Origin: Hysterium pulicare CBS 123377
Taxonomy: Eukaryota > Ascomycota > Dothideomycetes > Hysteriales > Hysteriaceae
DNA length: 63,171 bases
Direction of reading: 5' to 3'
NCBI GenBank assembly: GCA_000467715.1
Contig: AJFK01000049.1
Location: 1 to 63,171, forward strand
Shown: positions 35,548-46,098 of the stretch, piece after piece
Position numbering within the stretch: the stretch's first letter is position 1
How the letters are laid out: each line of letters starts with the position of its first letter
Position numbers and translations under genes: made by a program
The notes under the pieces: model-generated
Database searches by the model: none
What the model saw: the letters and a program-made list of their open reading frames with translations, nothing else
What the model was told of the DNA's origin: nothing

Positions 35548-36327
35548 GGATTAAATATGTTTCTGTTCCAAGAATAACTTAGTGAAGGCAAGAAGGGTGG
35601 GGTAAGAGTTGTATTCTACAAGTGTCTCAGTCGGACGGTGATATTCTATATTCTGGGTGTACAGTCACTCTCTTCCTTTGTCTGCAAAAGTCTTTGTCAT
35701 GCCTATTCAGAATTCGCATCCACTCCCAGCAGCGATAGACTGAAGGATGCAAGTGAAAGAACTACGACATTAGATATACCCAAAGTACATCATTATTGAT
35801 GATCCACAACGGGCTGCGTCATGCGTTCTGCCAGCTCTCTCTCACCTATTATGCACTCGAGCTAAACTTTCTTCGGCACGCAACGATGGCCTAGATGTGA
35901 ACGCGCGCACACTCCTCGAGGACTATACGGAGTCTGCTACCCTCTGTGCAATCTATTATTGATAGGATGGACATGTGAACTTTGCTGGAGAAGGAGATAT
36001 TAAAAGTATGAGTGAATTTAGCACTTGATATTGAATTCGCAAGAACTCACACTATGTCAAAAGAAACGCCCACAATGATACTAATTCCAAACAACGTCCA
36101 TAAAATCAATTCGGGGGTATAGCGCACCTACTACCGAGCCTCTTAATGCAGCAACCATCGTGATCCTTTAAGAATAAAATAACTATACAATGGAGCACCA
36201 TTTTCCTGGAAGCTTTCTCGTCGAATCCTCCCGCAAGCCCTCCAATGAGCCCACATCTACAGTCTGTGGCTTTTGTGCATTCCTCATTCCAGATGGCTAG
36301 GCAGTCGAGTGGCACTATTCGAAAGAC
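35548..36327. other. Gene-free region with a possible ankyrin-like relic
   Basis: 780 bp without an intact gene. On the plus strand from 35882 a short frame reads like one ankyrin-type repeat (GLDVNARTLLEDY, then CAIYY), is broken by two stops at 35960-35965, and resumes with GHVNFAGEGD. This may be a decayed gene fragment, or chance. Confidence 0.3.
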
Positions 36328-37300
36328 TCAACCATGTTTACTGACGTAAGCGGTATTCCTCCGTCGCCTATGTCCGACAATGCACTCAAAGCACCATACA
36401 AAGCATGCAAGAACCATGACAGCGGTTGCTGCCCACGTAAGAGCCAGGAACTTGCCTCCACGATGTGCTTCAACACCAATTTCACGTCCATACTTGTTAA
36501 TGACGTTGGAACCCTTCACAATCACGGCTGTGACAATCGCACTTGCGATGCCAATCGCAATGAAAGCTAGAGATGCCACCATGATATTGATAAAGGCAGC
36601 CAGGCGCCCAGAAGCGAACAGTGCAATGAGAGCTGTTAGAAGAGCGATGAGGCATAGACCAATGGCAATGCAGTAAAGAATGAAGACCGTTTTTTGAAGT
36701 ACGCGTAGAGCGTCGATGCCCTTTTGAATGTCTTGCGGCCAATTGAGATCCTTAAGAGTGATGTCGACACCGGAATCCTTCAAGCTCTGTTGGATAGCGG
36801 CGGTTGGATCGAACGAATACATTGTCGTTCTATTGCTGCATCCGCTCACATTTTTATGAATGGCGCTTCGAGAAACCGTGGAGTTGGCCAAAGGCGTGGG
36901 AACGTACGAGCCATAGCAGTAATCGAGGAGATGTGCGCTATAGAAATCATCGATTCCGATTTTCTCGGCGATCGAACCGGCAACGTTGTTGATATCATTG
37001 GAAATCGAGTTGGTGACGTTGTGGATCAGGCTTGAAAGAGGGTTGTCTGAATTGCCGGTCGAGTTCAGTAGATTCTCGCCAATTCGTGAGGTATTGAGCT
37101 ATGTCTGAGTTAGTTATACGTGGAATCGCAGAAAAAGCTACTAGCTGTTCCTGGGGACAAATACGGATATCTTGAAAACTCACAGTTAGGATGTGGTAGC
37201 CTTCCATGAAATTTGGCTTGTTCCCGGCGAACAAACAGAGAAATGACAGCACTACAGCTGCAGCGGAGCATAGCGCAGGGATGAGGGCAGTAGGGCGCAT
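36328..37300 (-). CDS. SUR7/PalI-family four-span membrane protein
   Basis: Two exons, 37300-37184 and 37098-36328, encode 295 residues. The intron is GTGAGT...CATAG. The protein opens with a hydrophobic segment (LIPALCSAAAVVLSFLCLFAG) and has a ~130-residue external loop with several N-glycosylation sequons and the family text LLDYCYGSY followed by a Cys-x-Asn pattern (VSGCSNRTT). Three further membrane segments lie in the second half (TVFILYCIAIGLCLIALLTA, FINIMVASLAFIAIGIAS, FLALTWAATAVMVLACFVW). SUR7/PalI proteins organise plasma-membrane domains (eisosome or MCC) or assist the ambient pH sensor. With palC 24 kb away a pH role is tempting but not shown. The tail is short and basic. Confidence 0.83.
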
Positions 37301-38632
37301 GCTGAATTCTTGCCAGGTCTGTCTTGAAGTGCAATGGAGGCTGACAGAAACGTGGGCTGCTTGAGAGGGCCTGGCCCGTGGCAGGAAGAATGATTAGGAA
37401 AACTATGAGGCAAGAAAGAGATTTGGTGGACTCAACGTTGGCAGGAGAGTGAGTGAATATAATAGATCTTGGTCGCAGAGAGTGGAGGCACGTCACCTAG
37501 CTCCGCATGTAGACAAACAAGGAAACAAACCCAGCCATGTTCCCTGCCTATTGTTGCCCAGGTCTAGCCGTTATGCATATGTGTATGTCGATCGAGAATC
37601 AAACTTCTGCACGCCTCTAAGAAGGTATACTAACGCTTTTCGAACCGATGTGTTCGCTCGATGTTTTTGGTCCTCAATCATACGCGGCTCTTCTTTGATG
37701 CAGTATTGTCTATATTGGCCTGACCCGGATTTCAAGCCTCCTCAATGCTGAACGCGACTGCCGCCAAGGTCGCGACACAAGGAATAACGTCATTAGGTAC
37801 GCAAGGGTGCAATGGTGGCTGAAAGCAAGTTTTCGTAAGGGTTAGCTACACCTGTTCACGCACAACCTTTCGACGATTTTGCGGCGATTTTGCCTGTTGT
37901 CTGGGCGTCGGCAAGTAATTAGGTAGCTATCTATTGATCGACATGGGCAAATTTTCTGAAACTACCTCAGAGCCCTCGCCGGTCAGGTGGTATAGCAGGT
38001 AAAATCTTGTCGCACATTCCTCACTGACGTATGCAACAATTTCAATAGAGTGTCTGAAGTATCACCGCCTAGGTTAATCCGTAGCTGTAGTAGACAGGAA
38101 AAGCCAAGAACTGCGTACTCAGCTGTGGCACGGCATTTATATAGACCCAAAATGCTTACGAGCGTAGCTGACTGAAAGCTGCCAACGACCAAGCAAAGTG
38201 TATAGTAAGGCGGGTACAGGAGATGTGAACCTGAAGACTTTGCCGCCAACTTTGTTAGCTTGGTATCAATACATTCTGCAAATGGAATGTTCGGAATTCT
38301 GCAGAAGGCGAATCACATCACCGCAAGCGCGACGTAACCGACCTAAAACATGCGAAAGTGAGCTGAATATCAAAGTGGTGGGTTTCTAGCATTATTTCAA
38401 GCTGTATCTGACCATACCGTGGTGATGAGAATGTTCAGACACCATAAGGTACCGTGTGTCCGCCAGTATAGAAAAGAGCTGCCGGCGCTCCATTATCACA
38501 ATATGACCTTTTGTCTATGCCCCATTCCGTCGTAAGTCGTCAACGCCCTGCCTTTTCACTCACTGTTTTTCGTGACCAAGTGAGCTCTCACCCAACCGCT
38601 GAGTCGCTTTGGATGAAGGATTACCGTTGGAT
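37301..38632. other. Gene-free region between SUR7-like and next gene
   Basis: 1.3 kb with only short open frames lacking family resemblance or consistent splice sites. It contains the SUR7-like promoter (minus strand, right side of 37300) and the 3' end of the next minus-strand gene. No repeat or RNA gene is seen. Confidence 0.4.
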
Positions 38633-39439
38633 TTACGGTGCCGGTTTCTTCGACCCTCTGCGTGTTTGCATAGGGTGCAGGTCTCCGACATTATCCATGA
38701 AAGGTGAATACGGCGCTGCAATAGAGTGAGGTTGATGCTTTGCCGATTCGCCTGGGCTCGGTCTTTGCCTCTGTTCCTTGTGTAGTTTGTCCAACGATTC
38801 GCCTACGATGTGATACTTGGCCCAATTGACAGGCGGACATCTGATTATGTTCTGGGGTTGAGGTAAAGAAGCAAACGCGGAATAGGGTGAAGGCGCCATA
38901 TTCCCAGAATCTTTGCGATCGCGGTTATTCGCGTCCCCACTTTCAACATCAGAAGTTTGATGTCGCACATCGTCTATTATATTGGACAGAGTTGCGGCAA
39001 GGATGTCCGTGCTGGACTTTTCAGATGGACGTTGACGGGCTCGTAGCTCGCGAACGAATGCCTCGGGATCCGCTGCGGCACTGATCTTTAATTTCTCTAA
39101 ATTTTGGATATCCCGTTTGCTCTTCTCTCGTTGTAATTGAAGCAACGAGATGGCAGATCGCAATGCTATTGCATCAGGGTTCTCGCTTTCGGATATCGGC
39201 ACCGGAGAAGGTTGTACAATAAAGGTCGAAGCCCGTGGAGAAACAGCATGCTCTACGGGATCTGGGTACGGAGCCAGCTGGGCAAAAGAAGGGACGGGAG
39301 TAATAGGTGATACGGGTGGCCTCTCAGGTGAGCCAGACCTGGACTGCTCGTAGTTGTTACTCTCCAGACCCTCAGAGGGAGTTGGCGCATTAGAAGATGG
39401 CGTACCGGCATGGCCGTCGGTGCGTGGGTGCGGAATCAT
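38633..39439 (-). CDS. Conserved fungal protein of unknown function
   Basis: Single exon, 268 residues, first ATG at 39439. The N-terminal ~110 residues are Pro/Ser-rich and disordered. Residues about 115-160 form a charged helix (AISLLQLQREKSKRDIQNLE, then KLKISAAADPEAFVRELRA) that looks like a coiled coil. A second conserved-looking block is PPVNWAKYHIVGESLDKLH near 215-233, followed by a basic Pro-rich tail. These two blocks look like a conserved pair of short motifs, as in scaffold or transcription-associated proteins, but I cannot name the family. No intron is evident. Confidence 0.65.
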   Translation of the reverse strand: MIPHPRTDGHAGTPSSNAPTPSEGLESNNYEQSRSGSPERPPVSPITPVPSFAQLAPYPDPVEHAVSPRASTFIVQPSPVPISESENPDAIALRSAISLLQLQREKSKRDIQNLEKLKISAAADPEAFVRELRARQRPSEKSSTDILAATLSNIIDDVRHQTSDVESGDANNRDRKDSGNMAPSPYSAFASLPQPQNIIRCPPVNWAKYHIVGESLDKLHKEQRQRPSPGESAKHQPHSIAAPYSPFMDNVGDLHPMQTRRGSKKPAP

Positions 39440-39930
39440 GGTGGAGGAGTGGCGGAGACAGCGGTTGAACAGTGAGGTCAAAGAAGTCCAACCAGGGTCA
39501 ATGCGCCGAGCGATCTGCAACGCTAGAACTGCAGGCCATACTGAGAATCCTTTTGTTCAGTTGAGGGTTTGCCGGCGACGAGCGCGCAAGCAAAGAATTA
39601 GCATTTCTAGACGGATGCTTCAGTACGTGTCTTTTGCCATCTACCTACAAGCTGGCCCTTGAGCGGCACGTAAAATAACTATCGCCAAGGTGTCGTTAGG
39701 CTGTATACGAAGGAACACTAAGGCTTATAACAGCAAGCTCCCTCCCGTAGATCGCAAGATCTCCTCTCTCTCGCTAGCAGACACCTTTACGCACTGTATA
39801 TTTGGAACGAGTTCGGTTTCGTGGTGCGCATACCTAGGTAAATATACATCCACCCAACGATTGGCCAGCAGGCACTTATAGGGAAGACATCACAACCAGC
39901 AAGCTCGGCAGTTTCCGTACTCGCGTTAAT
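39440..39930. other. Spacer between unknown gene and degraded repeat
   Basis: About 490 bp, probably the promoter and leader of the minus-strand gene at its left. No coding frame with support. Confidence 0.35.
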
Positions 39931-40428
39931 TGCGGTAAGCCTTTCTATTACCCCTAAACTGCGTCACGTTACTAACCTAAACATAGTTGCCTATTAGTAG
40001 TATTATTATCTAATTAGATCTATTTAACTATTTAACTTTTTATTATAGCTAGTTTATTATTCTAGCTACTTTCTTCTACTATTACTATTAAAATATTTAT
40101 TTTAATATTTTTTTTATACTAAAACTAAATATATAACCTTTATAAAGCTACTTTATTAATAGTACTATACTAAATACCTACCTATATCTTTATAGAATCT
40201 ATAGGCTACCTATATAATAAAATAAGAGAGAAGAAATTTTAAGTTATTTACTATAAAAACTAGATTAAAAAGTAGTATACTTAGTTAGAATGTCTTAAAA
40301 AGAAACTAAAGAATATTAGGGAGAAGGTCTAGAATAATTAGGAGTAGCTAAGAAGGATAGTCTATAGTTCCCTTAAGAGGTTAGAAGGAATGTTACGTAT
40401 TCTTGGTGTAGATTAGTCGCTTACCGCA
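39931..40428. mobile_element. AT-rich RIP-like block with 10-bp inverted ends
   Basis: The core 39975-40385 is strongly AT-rich, dominated by TA steps and nearly free of CA and TG, as left by repeat-induced point mutation. It sits between TGCGGTAAGC at 39931-39940 and its exact inverse GCTTACCGCA at 40419-40428. No coding capacity and no clear target-site duplication outside these ends is seen. A second option is a 5-bp direct repeat GTTAC at 39968-39972 and 40392-40396, which would fit a solo LTR remnant instead. It is probably a short non-autonomous or eroded transposon. Confidence 0.5.
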
Positions 40429-41379
40429 CTGCGGCCTGCCGCCTTCGAATGTGAGTAAGAAGCTGGCAAATTTGCAGGAATTAGGAATGGTGTTTTGAGC
40501 AAGTAGCGCAATTGGACAGATGGAATGGACGTCCTCCGACTGGCTGATGTGGTGGAGCAAAAAGAAATCTGAGTGGTGGATCCGCCAAAGCCGACCAGCG
40601 GCAAAATTGTGGCTTGCTGAACGCAATACCTTTAATGCGTTTAGACCTTTTGGGTAGGTGCTGTACACGTCGGGAACTGACAACCTTCCTTGAGCCGGCG
40701 GGTGTCCTGGTGCACCTGATATACGATACCTACAGAGGTACCTACTCTTCGTGCATTAAGCTTGGTAGTACAGCGGCAGGAGCTACTGTCTGCTGCAACT
40801 GCGTCCAAATGCACCCCATTCGCAAGCAAGATGGGGCAAGAGCACATGGCGCCTGTCCTGGCTAAGAAGCGACAGGACGCACATTGTTGCAGTCGTGCCT
40901 GCCTTCCGACGCCGCCCTTCACCGACGTCTTCTCATCACTGACCAATTGACCAATCTCACTCACAAATCAGAGGCTCCGGCTCAGGCTCGCCCAGCTTCT
41001 CCCTCCCTTCTGGAGCGAACTGAACAGCAAAACCCTGCTCTGCTGGCCCTATTACCGCCACCAATTCCCCGACGCGTGCATCGGCAGGCGTAACCCGGAC
41101 GCTTATCTTCTGGTCGTGCGAACACAGCTGGCATGCTAGGTAGATAGAAACCTCTCGTCTCCTCTGTCTGATCTCACTGTATTCCATTGTGTCTCCGTGC
41201 CCGAACCATCGGCCACCACTGCCATGTTCGATGCATCCGAGCCATCTCACTAGCATAATCGTGGCTTGGAAACCGCCCGTGGCTTTACTCTGAATCGCCA
41301 AGCGGATCGACTGACCTAGGCCAGCCTTACTGTAACAGTCCATGAGAGACGACCATCGCCGTTGTATCGCCCGTGCAGC
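40429..41379. other. Upstream region of the disordered-protein gene
   Basis: About 950 bp with pyrimidine-rich stretches (40905-41030) typical of a fungal leader. Several short open frames exist on both strands, but none has support. Confidence 0.4.
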
Positions 41380-43083
41380 ATGGCGCCAACAGATTCCAAC
41401 GTCAAGCTTGCTGGCCCTCCTCGAATACCGAAACTAGCTGTTAGAAACCGCGCACCCACAGACCAGGCTTCACTCTCACCCACTTCAAGTACCGAGACTC
41501 ATGACAACGAGGATGGGATTATAATATCCGCGCAACGACCCTTCGATGAACCCCCCTTGAGCCCAGCCATCTCGACAAGTACGCGACCACCGTCCTCTGA
41601 TCCAAGAAGTTCAATCTCTTCCAATCTGGCGTCCCATGCTTCTCCAGGAGTCCTGTCCAAAGGTCAGAAGAAGAAGAAGAAGAGCAATGCCGTCCTTGGC
41701 TTTCTGACTCTGAAGGAACCATCGCAAAGTGCTCTGGAACAATTTGCTGAGCAGCAACGTAAGCAAGCTGCAGAAAAGGGAGCGAGGAAGAATGTCACCG
41801 GGCTGCTCGGAGTTTCTCCCCAAAGACTACCACCAACAGTACCTAAAGTTAACTCCAAATGGGATGGCGTACCAGAAGCCCTAAAAGCCAAGGAGGCTGC
41901 GTCGCGGAAACGAGAGAGTACGTTGACTATAGAGAAGTTTCGGACAAGGCCCTCGAGTTCGGATGGCTCTGTCAACACCTCGGCTTCATTTAGTAGCCAA
42001 AACCCACCAAACTCTCTTGCATCGTCATACCAGTCAGTGTCGTACGCACAACGGCCTCTGTCGCTCGCTCCATCCGAATCGAGTCAAGGAAATCAAATTC
42101 AATTCTCTGGGCCGCTATTTCCCAATCCTCCTGGTTTTGACCTTGCTGCTGCCGGACTTGAGGCTCGCACATCTATCAAGTCACCGTCTATGACATCGTT
42201 ACCTGAGATTTCATACTTCTTTCCGGACGACACGCAAGTTCCTCGAATCAGCAAATCTAAATCCCCGGAAACGTCTCCTCTGACACCATCTGAGCCCTCT
42301 GCCAGTATTCTGAATGTAGAAGACTCTGTCCAGATTTATGACTCAAATCTTATTTTAATTGACCATTCGGTCGACACGAAATGGGCGAGATCGCCCACTT
42401 TGATTGAGTTCCCAACAAGCCAGGAAGATGTGGACACAAAGGCCATCCTCAAGAGACTTTCCAAGGCTCAGAAGGGATTTCTAGCTGGAGAAGCGGAAGA
42501 GATGAAGCTTCCAGGCGAAGAAGACGGTGACTCGGCACGCGAAGAACCTACACTTTTGAGCCAAAATTCCGACTCTGGGCTGCGACCTAGGTCAGAGATA
42601 GTTGTGCTCGGTGAAACTGGCTTAGCTACTCCTGAGCTGTCTTTTTCCGGCGATAGACACGTCTCAGGACAGCCAACTACAAATTTCAGTCGTCCACTTT
42701 CATATCAGCCTCCGTTAGTTACTACAAGCCCTTATCGTCTATCAGCAGATGCCGCTACGATAACGCCATCGTCTACTGATGCCCGCGTCGTATTTGAAGA
42801 GTCAACCATCAATGAAACGGCCGCCGATTCCTCAAGTATTAAAACCCAAGAACACGCGCGTAACATCTCCACTGCTGGCTCTATTGCCTCTTCTATCACG
42901 CCCTCGGAAATGTCGGCCCAATGGTACCGCTCTCCTCGCGAACGGCTGGGTCTTGGAGGGCGAATTAAGAAGAACGATGTCTTGCCCTGGGAGACGCAAA
43001 ATCACTTCCCTCCAGCGATCTCGCCTGATCAGCCCAAGAGCAAAATTGGACGATTGTCCATGTTTGTCAAAGGTCCAGGCTGA
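41380..43083 (+). CDS. Large disordered fungal protein, unknown function
   Basis: Single exon, 567 residues from the ATG at 41380. Ser, Pro and Thr are abundant throughout. A basic patch KGQKKKKKSNAVLGFL leads into a helical charged segment (SALEQFAEQQRKQAAEKGAR) and NSKWDGVPEALKAKEA, the only parts that look conserved. A second short block, LIEFPTSQEDVDTKAILKRL, lies near 350. The C-terminal end has WYRSPRERLGLGGRIKK and a terminal RLSMFVKGPG. Many SP sites suggest phosphorylation. There are no membrane spans and no enzyme motifs. The one long intact frame with fungal-like composition supports a gene. The function is unknown. Confidence 0.75.
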   Translation: MAPTDSNVKLAGPPRIPKLAVRNRAPTDQASLSPTSSTETHDNEDGIIISAQRPFDEPPLSPAISTSTRPPSSDPRSSISSNLASHASPGVLSKGQKKKKKSNAVLGFLTLKEPSQSALEQFAEQQRKQAAEKGARKNVTGLLGVSPQRLPPTVPKVNSKWDGVPEALKAKEAASRKRESTLTIEKFRTRPSSSDGSVNTSASFSSQNPPNSLASSYQSVSYAQRPLSLAPSESSQGNQIQFSGPLFPNPPGFDLAAAGLEARTSIKSPSMTSLPEISYFFPDDTQVPRISKSKSPETSPLTPSEPSASILNVEDSVQIYDSNLILIDHSVDTKWARSPTLIEFPTSQEDVDTKAILKRLSKAQKGFLAGEAEEMKLPGEEDGDSAREEPTLLSQNSDSGLRPRSEIVVLGETGLATPELSFSGDRHVSGQPTTNFSRPLSYQPPLVTTSPYRLSADAATITPSSTDARVVFEESTINETAADSSSIKTQEHARNISTAGSIASSITPSEMSAQWYRSPRERLGLGGRIKKNDVLPWETQNHFPPAISPDQPKSKIGRLSMFVKGPG

Positions 43084-43737
43084 TATTCGACAACAAGACC
43101 AGTCGAATTAAACTTATGCATATATGACGATATAATCACGGAAGCAAAAAGGTAATGAACTTTTTTAGCTCATAGTGCCTATCAGGAGTTCGGTCTGGCC
43201 TGAGACATACGGACAGATTGTCTCGGTGATTAATGATGGAATGATAGGATGCATGCAAGCGGTAATTCGGGGCATGCTCGGGAAATAACATTTATGTGGC
43301 AAGTGTACCTTTGTATTTCAACGTGGTTTATGGGAAGGAATTCTCACATTCGGATACCCTCTCGGCCTAGAATTGCTTTAGCATTCATGGTCCTTCTTCG
43401 TACTGAGTTCTCCGGGAGCATCGATAATACCTAGGTAACTAGGTACTACAAATTAATGTAATATATATTTGCGCACTGGACCCCTGAAATGCGGATTACT
43501 CAATATGGCTAAGTGCAGTGGGACCGCCAGGACGCCTGCCTGCAGGTGCCTGACACGACAACCCTTCGTTAACTTCAATTCATTCATTTTCAACTATTTC
43601 AACGTGCTTGAATCTAAGCCACATGTCTGCTGTGTTTAGCACGCTTCCATGACATGAGAGCGGCTTGGTGGCCAGTCTTCTCCATCCTCTTTTGCGCCCA
43701 GCTTTCACCTTATCCTCGCTCTCTCACCTCCACCGTC
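43084..43737. other. Spacer upstream of the Cys-rich protein gene
   Basis: About 650 bp, with a short AT-rich stretch around 43440-43470. Expected 3' UTR of the left gene and promoter of the next. No gene is seen. Confidence 0.4.
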
Positions 43738-44391
43738 ATGTACATTACGCCAGATCTATTCTTGGGAGTGGATTCCACTCCAGCTCGACACCCGATTCAA
43801 CTCAATGACCGGGTACCTACGGGAGACCGGATACCGCAGATTAATCCGGGTAAAAGGAAAAGACACGCCGCTCTGATCCATCACAACAACGATACTGTCG
43901 GCTCGAGTTATGATTCCCCTCATCGCCTCTTTAGTTTCCGGGTACCATATCATCCTCCGCTCTCAAACTCCACGAAACTCGATGAGATACAGTACAATGC
44001 GTCAACAATGATGCTCCACGAAACGTCCCCCCGCTCTCTCGTAGACGCCCGTCCTCCGAAACAACGCAGGTGTATCCACCCAGCCAAGGCCTCCCGTTGG
44101 ACTATCCTTGCACCTATCGTGTCAACAGGTCCAATTTTTTCGGATATGAGTAATCTTCGACCTTGCCACGTCTGCCACAAATCGCCGACAAGAAAACGGG
44201 ATCTAGCTGGTTATATGGACTGTTCTGGTTGTCGAAAGAGGGTTTGCTTCGTTTGCACAAGGACCTGCTCTGGAGTATGCGATCGGCAACTCTGCAGTGC
44301 ATGTTGTCAGGAAGTTGGTATAGAAGGCCTTTCGTGGTGTGGAGGATGTCTGAAGGAAGAAGCGAATGACTCACATGGAGAAGCTCGATGA
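43738..44391 (+). CDS. Protein with Cys-rich zinc-finger-like C-terminus
   Basis: Single exon, 217 residues from the ATG at 43738 (MYITPDLFLG). The first ~135 residues are basic and disordered. The last ~75 residues hold a dense Cys pattern: CHVCHKSP, then CSGCRKRVCFVCTRTC, then CDRQLCSACC, then CGGC. This has enough CxxC pairs for two or more zinc sites and resembles a treble-clef or RING-like module, but it fits no family I can name with confidence. An in-frame ATG at 43654 would add 28 residues with a hydrophobic stretch (FSILFCAQL), which could act as a signal anchor. The later start is preferred because a zinc module is more likely cytosolic or nuclear. Confidence 0.65.
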   Translation: MYITPDLFLGVDSTPARHPIQLNDRVPTGDRIPQINPGKRKRHAALIHHNNDTVGSSYDSPHRLFSFRVPYHPPLSNSTKLDEIQYNASTMMLHETSPRSLVDARPPKQRRCIHPAKASRWTILAPIVSTGPIFSDMSNLRPCHVCHKSPTRKRDLAGYMDCSGCRKRVCFVCTRTCSGVCDRQLCSACCQEVGIEGLSWCGGCLKEEANDSHGEAR

Positions 44392-45840
44392 CAGCGAGGA
44401 GTCTTTTGGAATTTCCGTCTACTTCCCCACGACTCATGGCCACGATGACCACTTCTTGGAGCTATTTTCATGAGCTCGACAGCGCCATCCCAGAGCTACA
44501 TGTCCCACACCATCCACTTTATACAAGCAAGGACTAATCTGGACCGGCTCGCTGTTTCTATTTGGTGCATAAGCTAAGACACACGTGGGTGCTGCAGGAA
44601 TTCAAAGTGTATCTTTAGTGTAGAATTTGGCTTTAGGAAACCAACTTCATGGGGAAATCAATTAAGAAAAAGGTAGAATACATGGCTCTTCGTCTTAGCA
44701 TACCTCAATATCGTGGATACCGATGGATCAAGGTATCGCACGGCATAGCACCTGTTGCGGTATTACATATCATGGGCTCGATTGGTAGTGGTGTCTCTAG
44801 CGTCTCATCATTACTATACCGAGTATACGAATCGCTTTCTGAGAGGAAACCTTATACCCAATAGCGTGTGTTCTCTGAAATGCAGCTTCCTGGAGATTCC
44901 ATAGTCATCTATGCGTATTTCAATTCTTGTCTGTGTCAAATTGCCACGAGTATTATATTGCAATTGAAAGACTGCGAGAGAAGCACCCGGTCGCTGTAAA
45001 TATGGGCAGCTTGTGAGTGCATGTTTCTTGTATGCCCTTTCTACACTTGCTCGAAAAAAGCTTCTGCTCGCTTTTGTCTCTTGGAATTTCATCAAGATGC
45101 CATATTAAGGTCATTCGCCTACACTACTGTACTTCGTCCATAACTTCACATTCTAGTTACTTTCTAAGCCAATGAAGATGAACGGCGATAGCTTAAGTGC
45201 ACTATGATTCCACCATTTTCCGTTCCCTCTTTCCGATTCCGCATCTTGTCTATCTCTCCTGCCTTTTCTGGTGAATCTAGGCAATGTCTCGTTCCAAAAT
45301 CGCTTGCGCTCAGTTGAGATATCGATTTTCCAGTGACTTGGCGTCTACCGCTAAAGCGTAGTCTTTCACATACTCAATAGTTATCCAATCTATGTCAAAA
45401 TGCCACGAATACTGTACGGGGAATGGTCTGCTCAAGATCTTCATCTCTCTATGGCCAGAGATACGTCATGTTAGATATTCTAACGCAGCTGTTCTGCTAG
45501 TTGGCGTCCACGAGAGAATGTCAGACCGGCCCTCCTTTGTTCGAGTCCATCCGATGACAATGCCTTTATGGGGGCTCTCACACGAGACCTTCTCTTCTAT
45601 GAATGGATTCACTTCACAATTTCAAACTTCACAATGATGATGACGCCATTTGAAGTTTCACTAAGCTTGAATTATTGCTAACCTATATATAAGTCAACAC
45701 CTCGACAAATTATAATTCCCTTAAACCACGACTAACCTCACAACTAGTACTACGTCGTGATTTTTCGAAGCCTAGACGACCATCATTTGGAATCCATCCA
45801 AGTACTGCCCATAAATACACCACCAGCCTCGACCTCAGAG
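44392..45840. other. Gene-free region between two Cys-rich genes
   Basis: About 1.45 kb with no supported gene. The right end contains the promoter of the small Cys-rich gene, including a TATA element at 45684. Confidence 0.4.
45684..45692 (+). promoter_or_regulatory. TATA box candidate for small Cys-rich gene
   Basis: TATATATAA lies about 150 bp upstream of the ATG at 45841. This supports the short downstream frame as a transcribed gene. Confidence 0.45.
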
Positions 45841-46098
45841 ATGGCGCTTGTACCAACCTACTGGAAGTGCTGCAAGTGCCAGTTTATCAACAAGATCAAG
45901 CGTAAGGAGTGCACAGGAAAGTTACCAACGTCGTTAGGCCCTCAAGGTCAGACCTTCGGCGACTGCAGCCACAAGAGATGCAAGGCGTCATGCAGGTATA
46001 CCAACGTCCGTAAGAAGATTAGGGTAAAAAAGTCAGGGCCAAGCTCTGCCGGAGGAGCTATCGGAGAAGGCACAGAGGATGGACAAGTGTATACCTGA
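45841..46098 (+). CDS. Small Cys-rich zinc-ribbon-like protein
   Basis: Single exon, 85 residues. The first half has WKCCKCQFINKIKRKECTGK and the middle DCSHKRCKASCRY, a W-x-C-C-x-x-C ... C-x-H-x-x-C-x-x-x-C pattern seen in short fungal zinc-ribbon-like proteins. The tail is Lys- and Gly-rich. The family has many lineage-specific copies in ascomycetes and no known role. There is no signal peptide, so it is not a typical secreted effector. Frame is open further upstream but without an ATG. The TATA element at a fitting distance supports expression. The small size keeps confidence moderate. Confidence 0.6.
   Translation: MALVPTYWKCCKCQFINKIKRKECTGKLPTSLGPQGQTFGDCSHKRCKASCRYTNVRKKIRVKKSGPSSAGGAIGEGTEDGQVYT

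Noticed and set aside
44649-44864. 71-codon frame with Lys-rich start and hydrophobic end
   Set aside because: No family resemblance, short, and no support from splice or promoter signals.
45531-45560. Possible tRNA B-box (GTTCGAGTCC)
   Set aside because: No matching A-box, no cloverleaf stem and no acceptor arm. No tRNA, rRNA or CRISPR array was found anywhere in the window.
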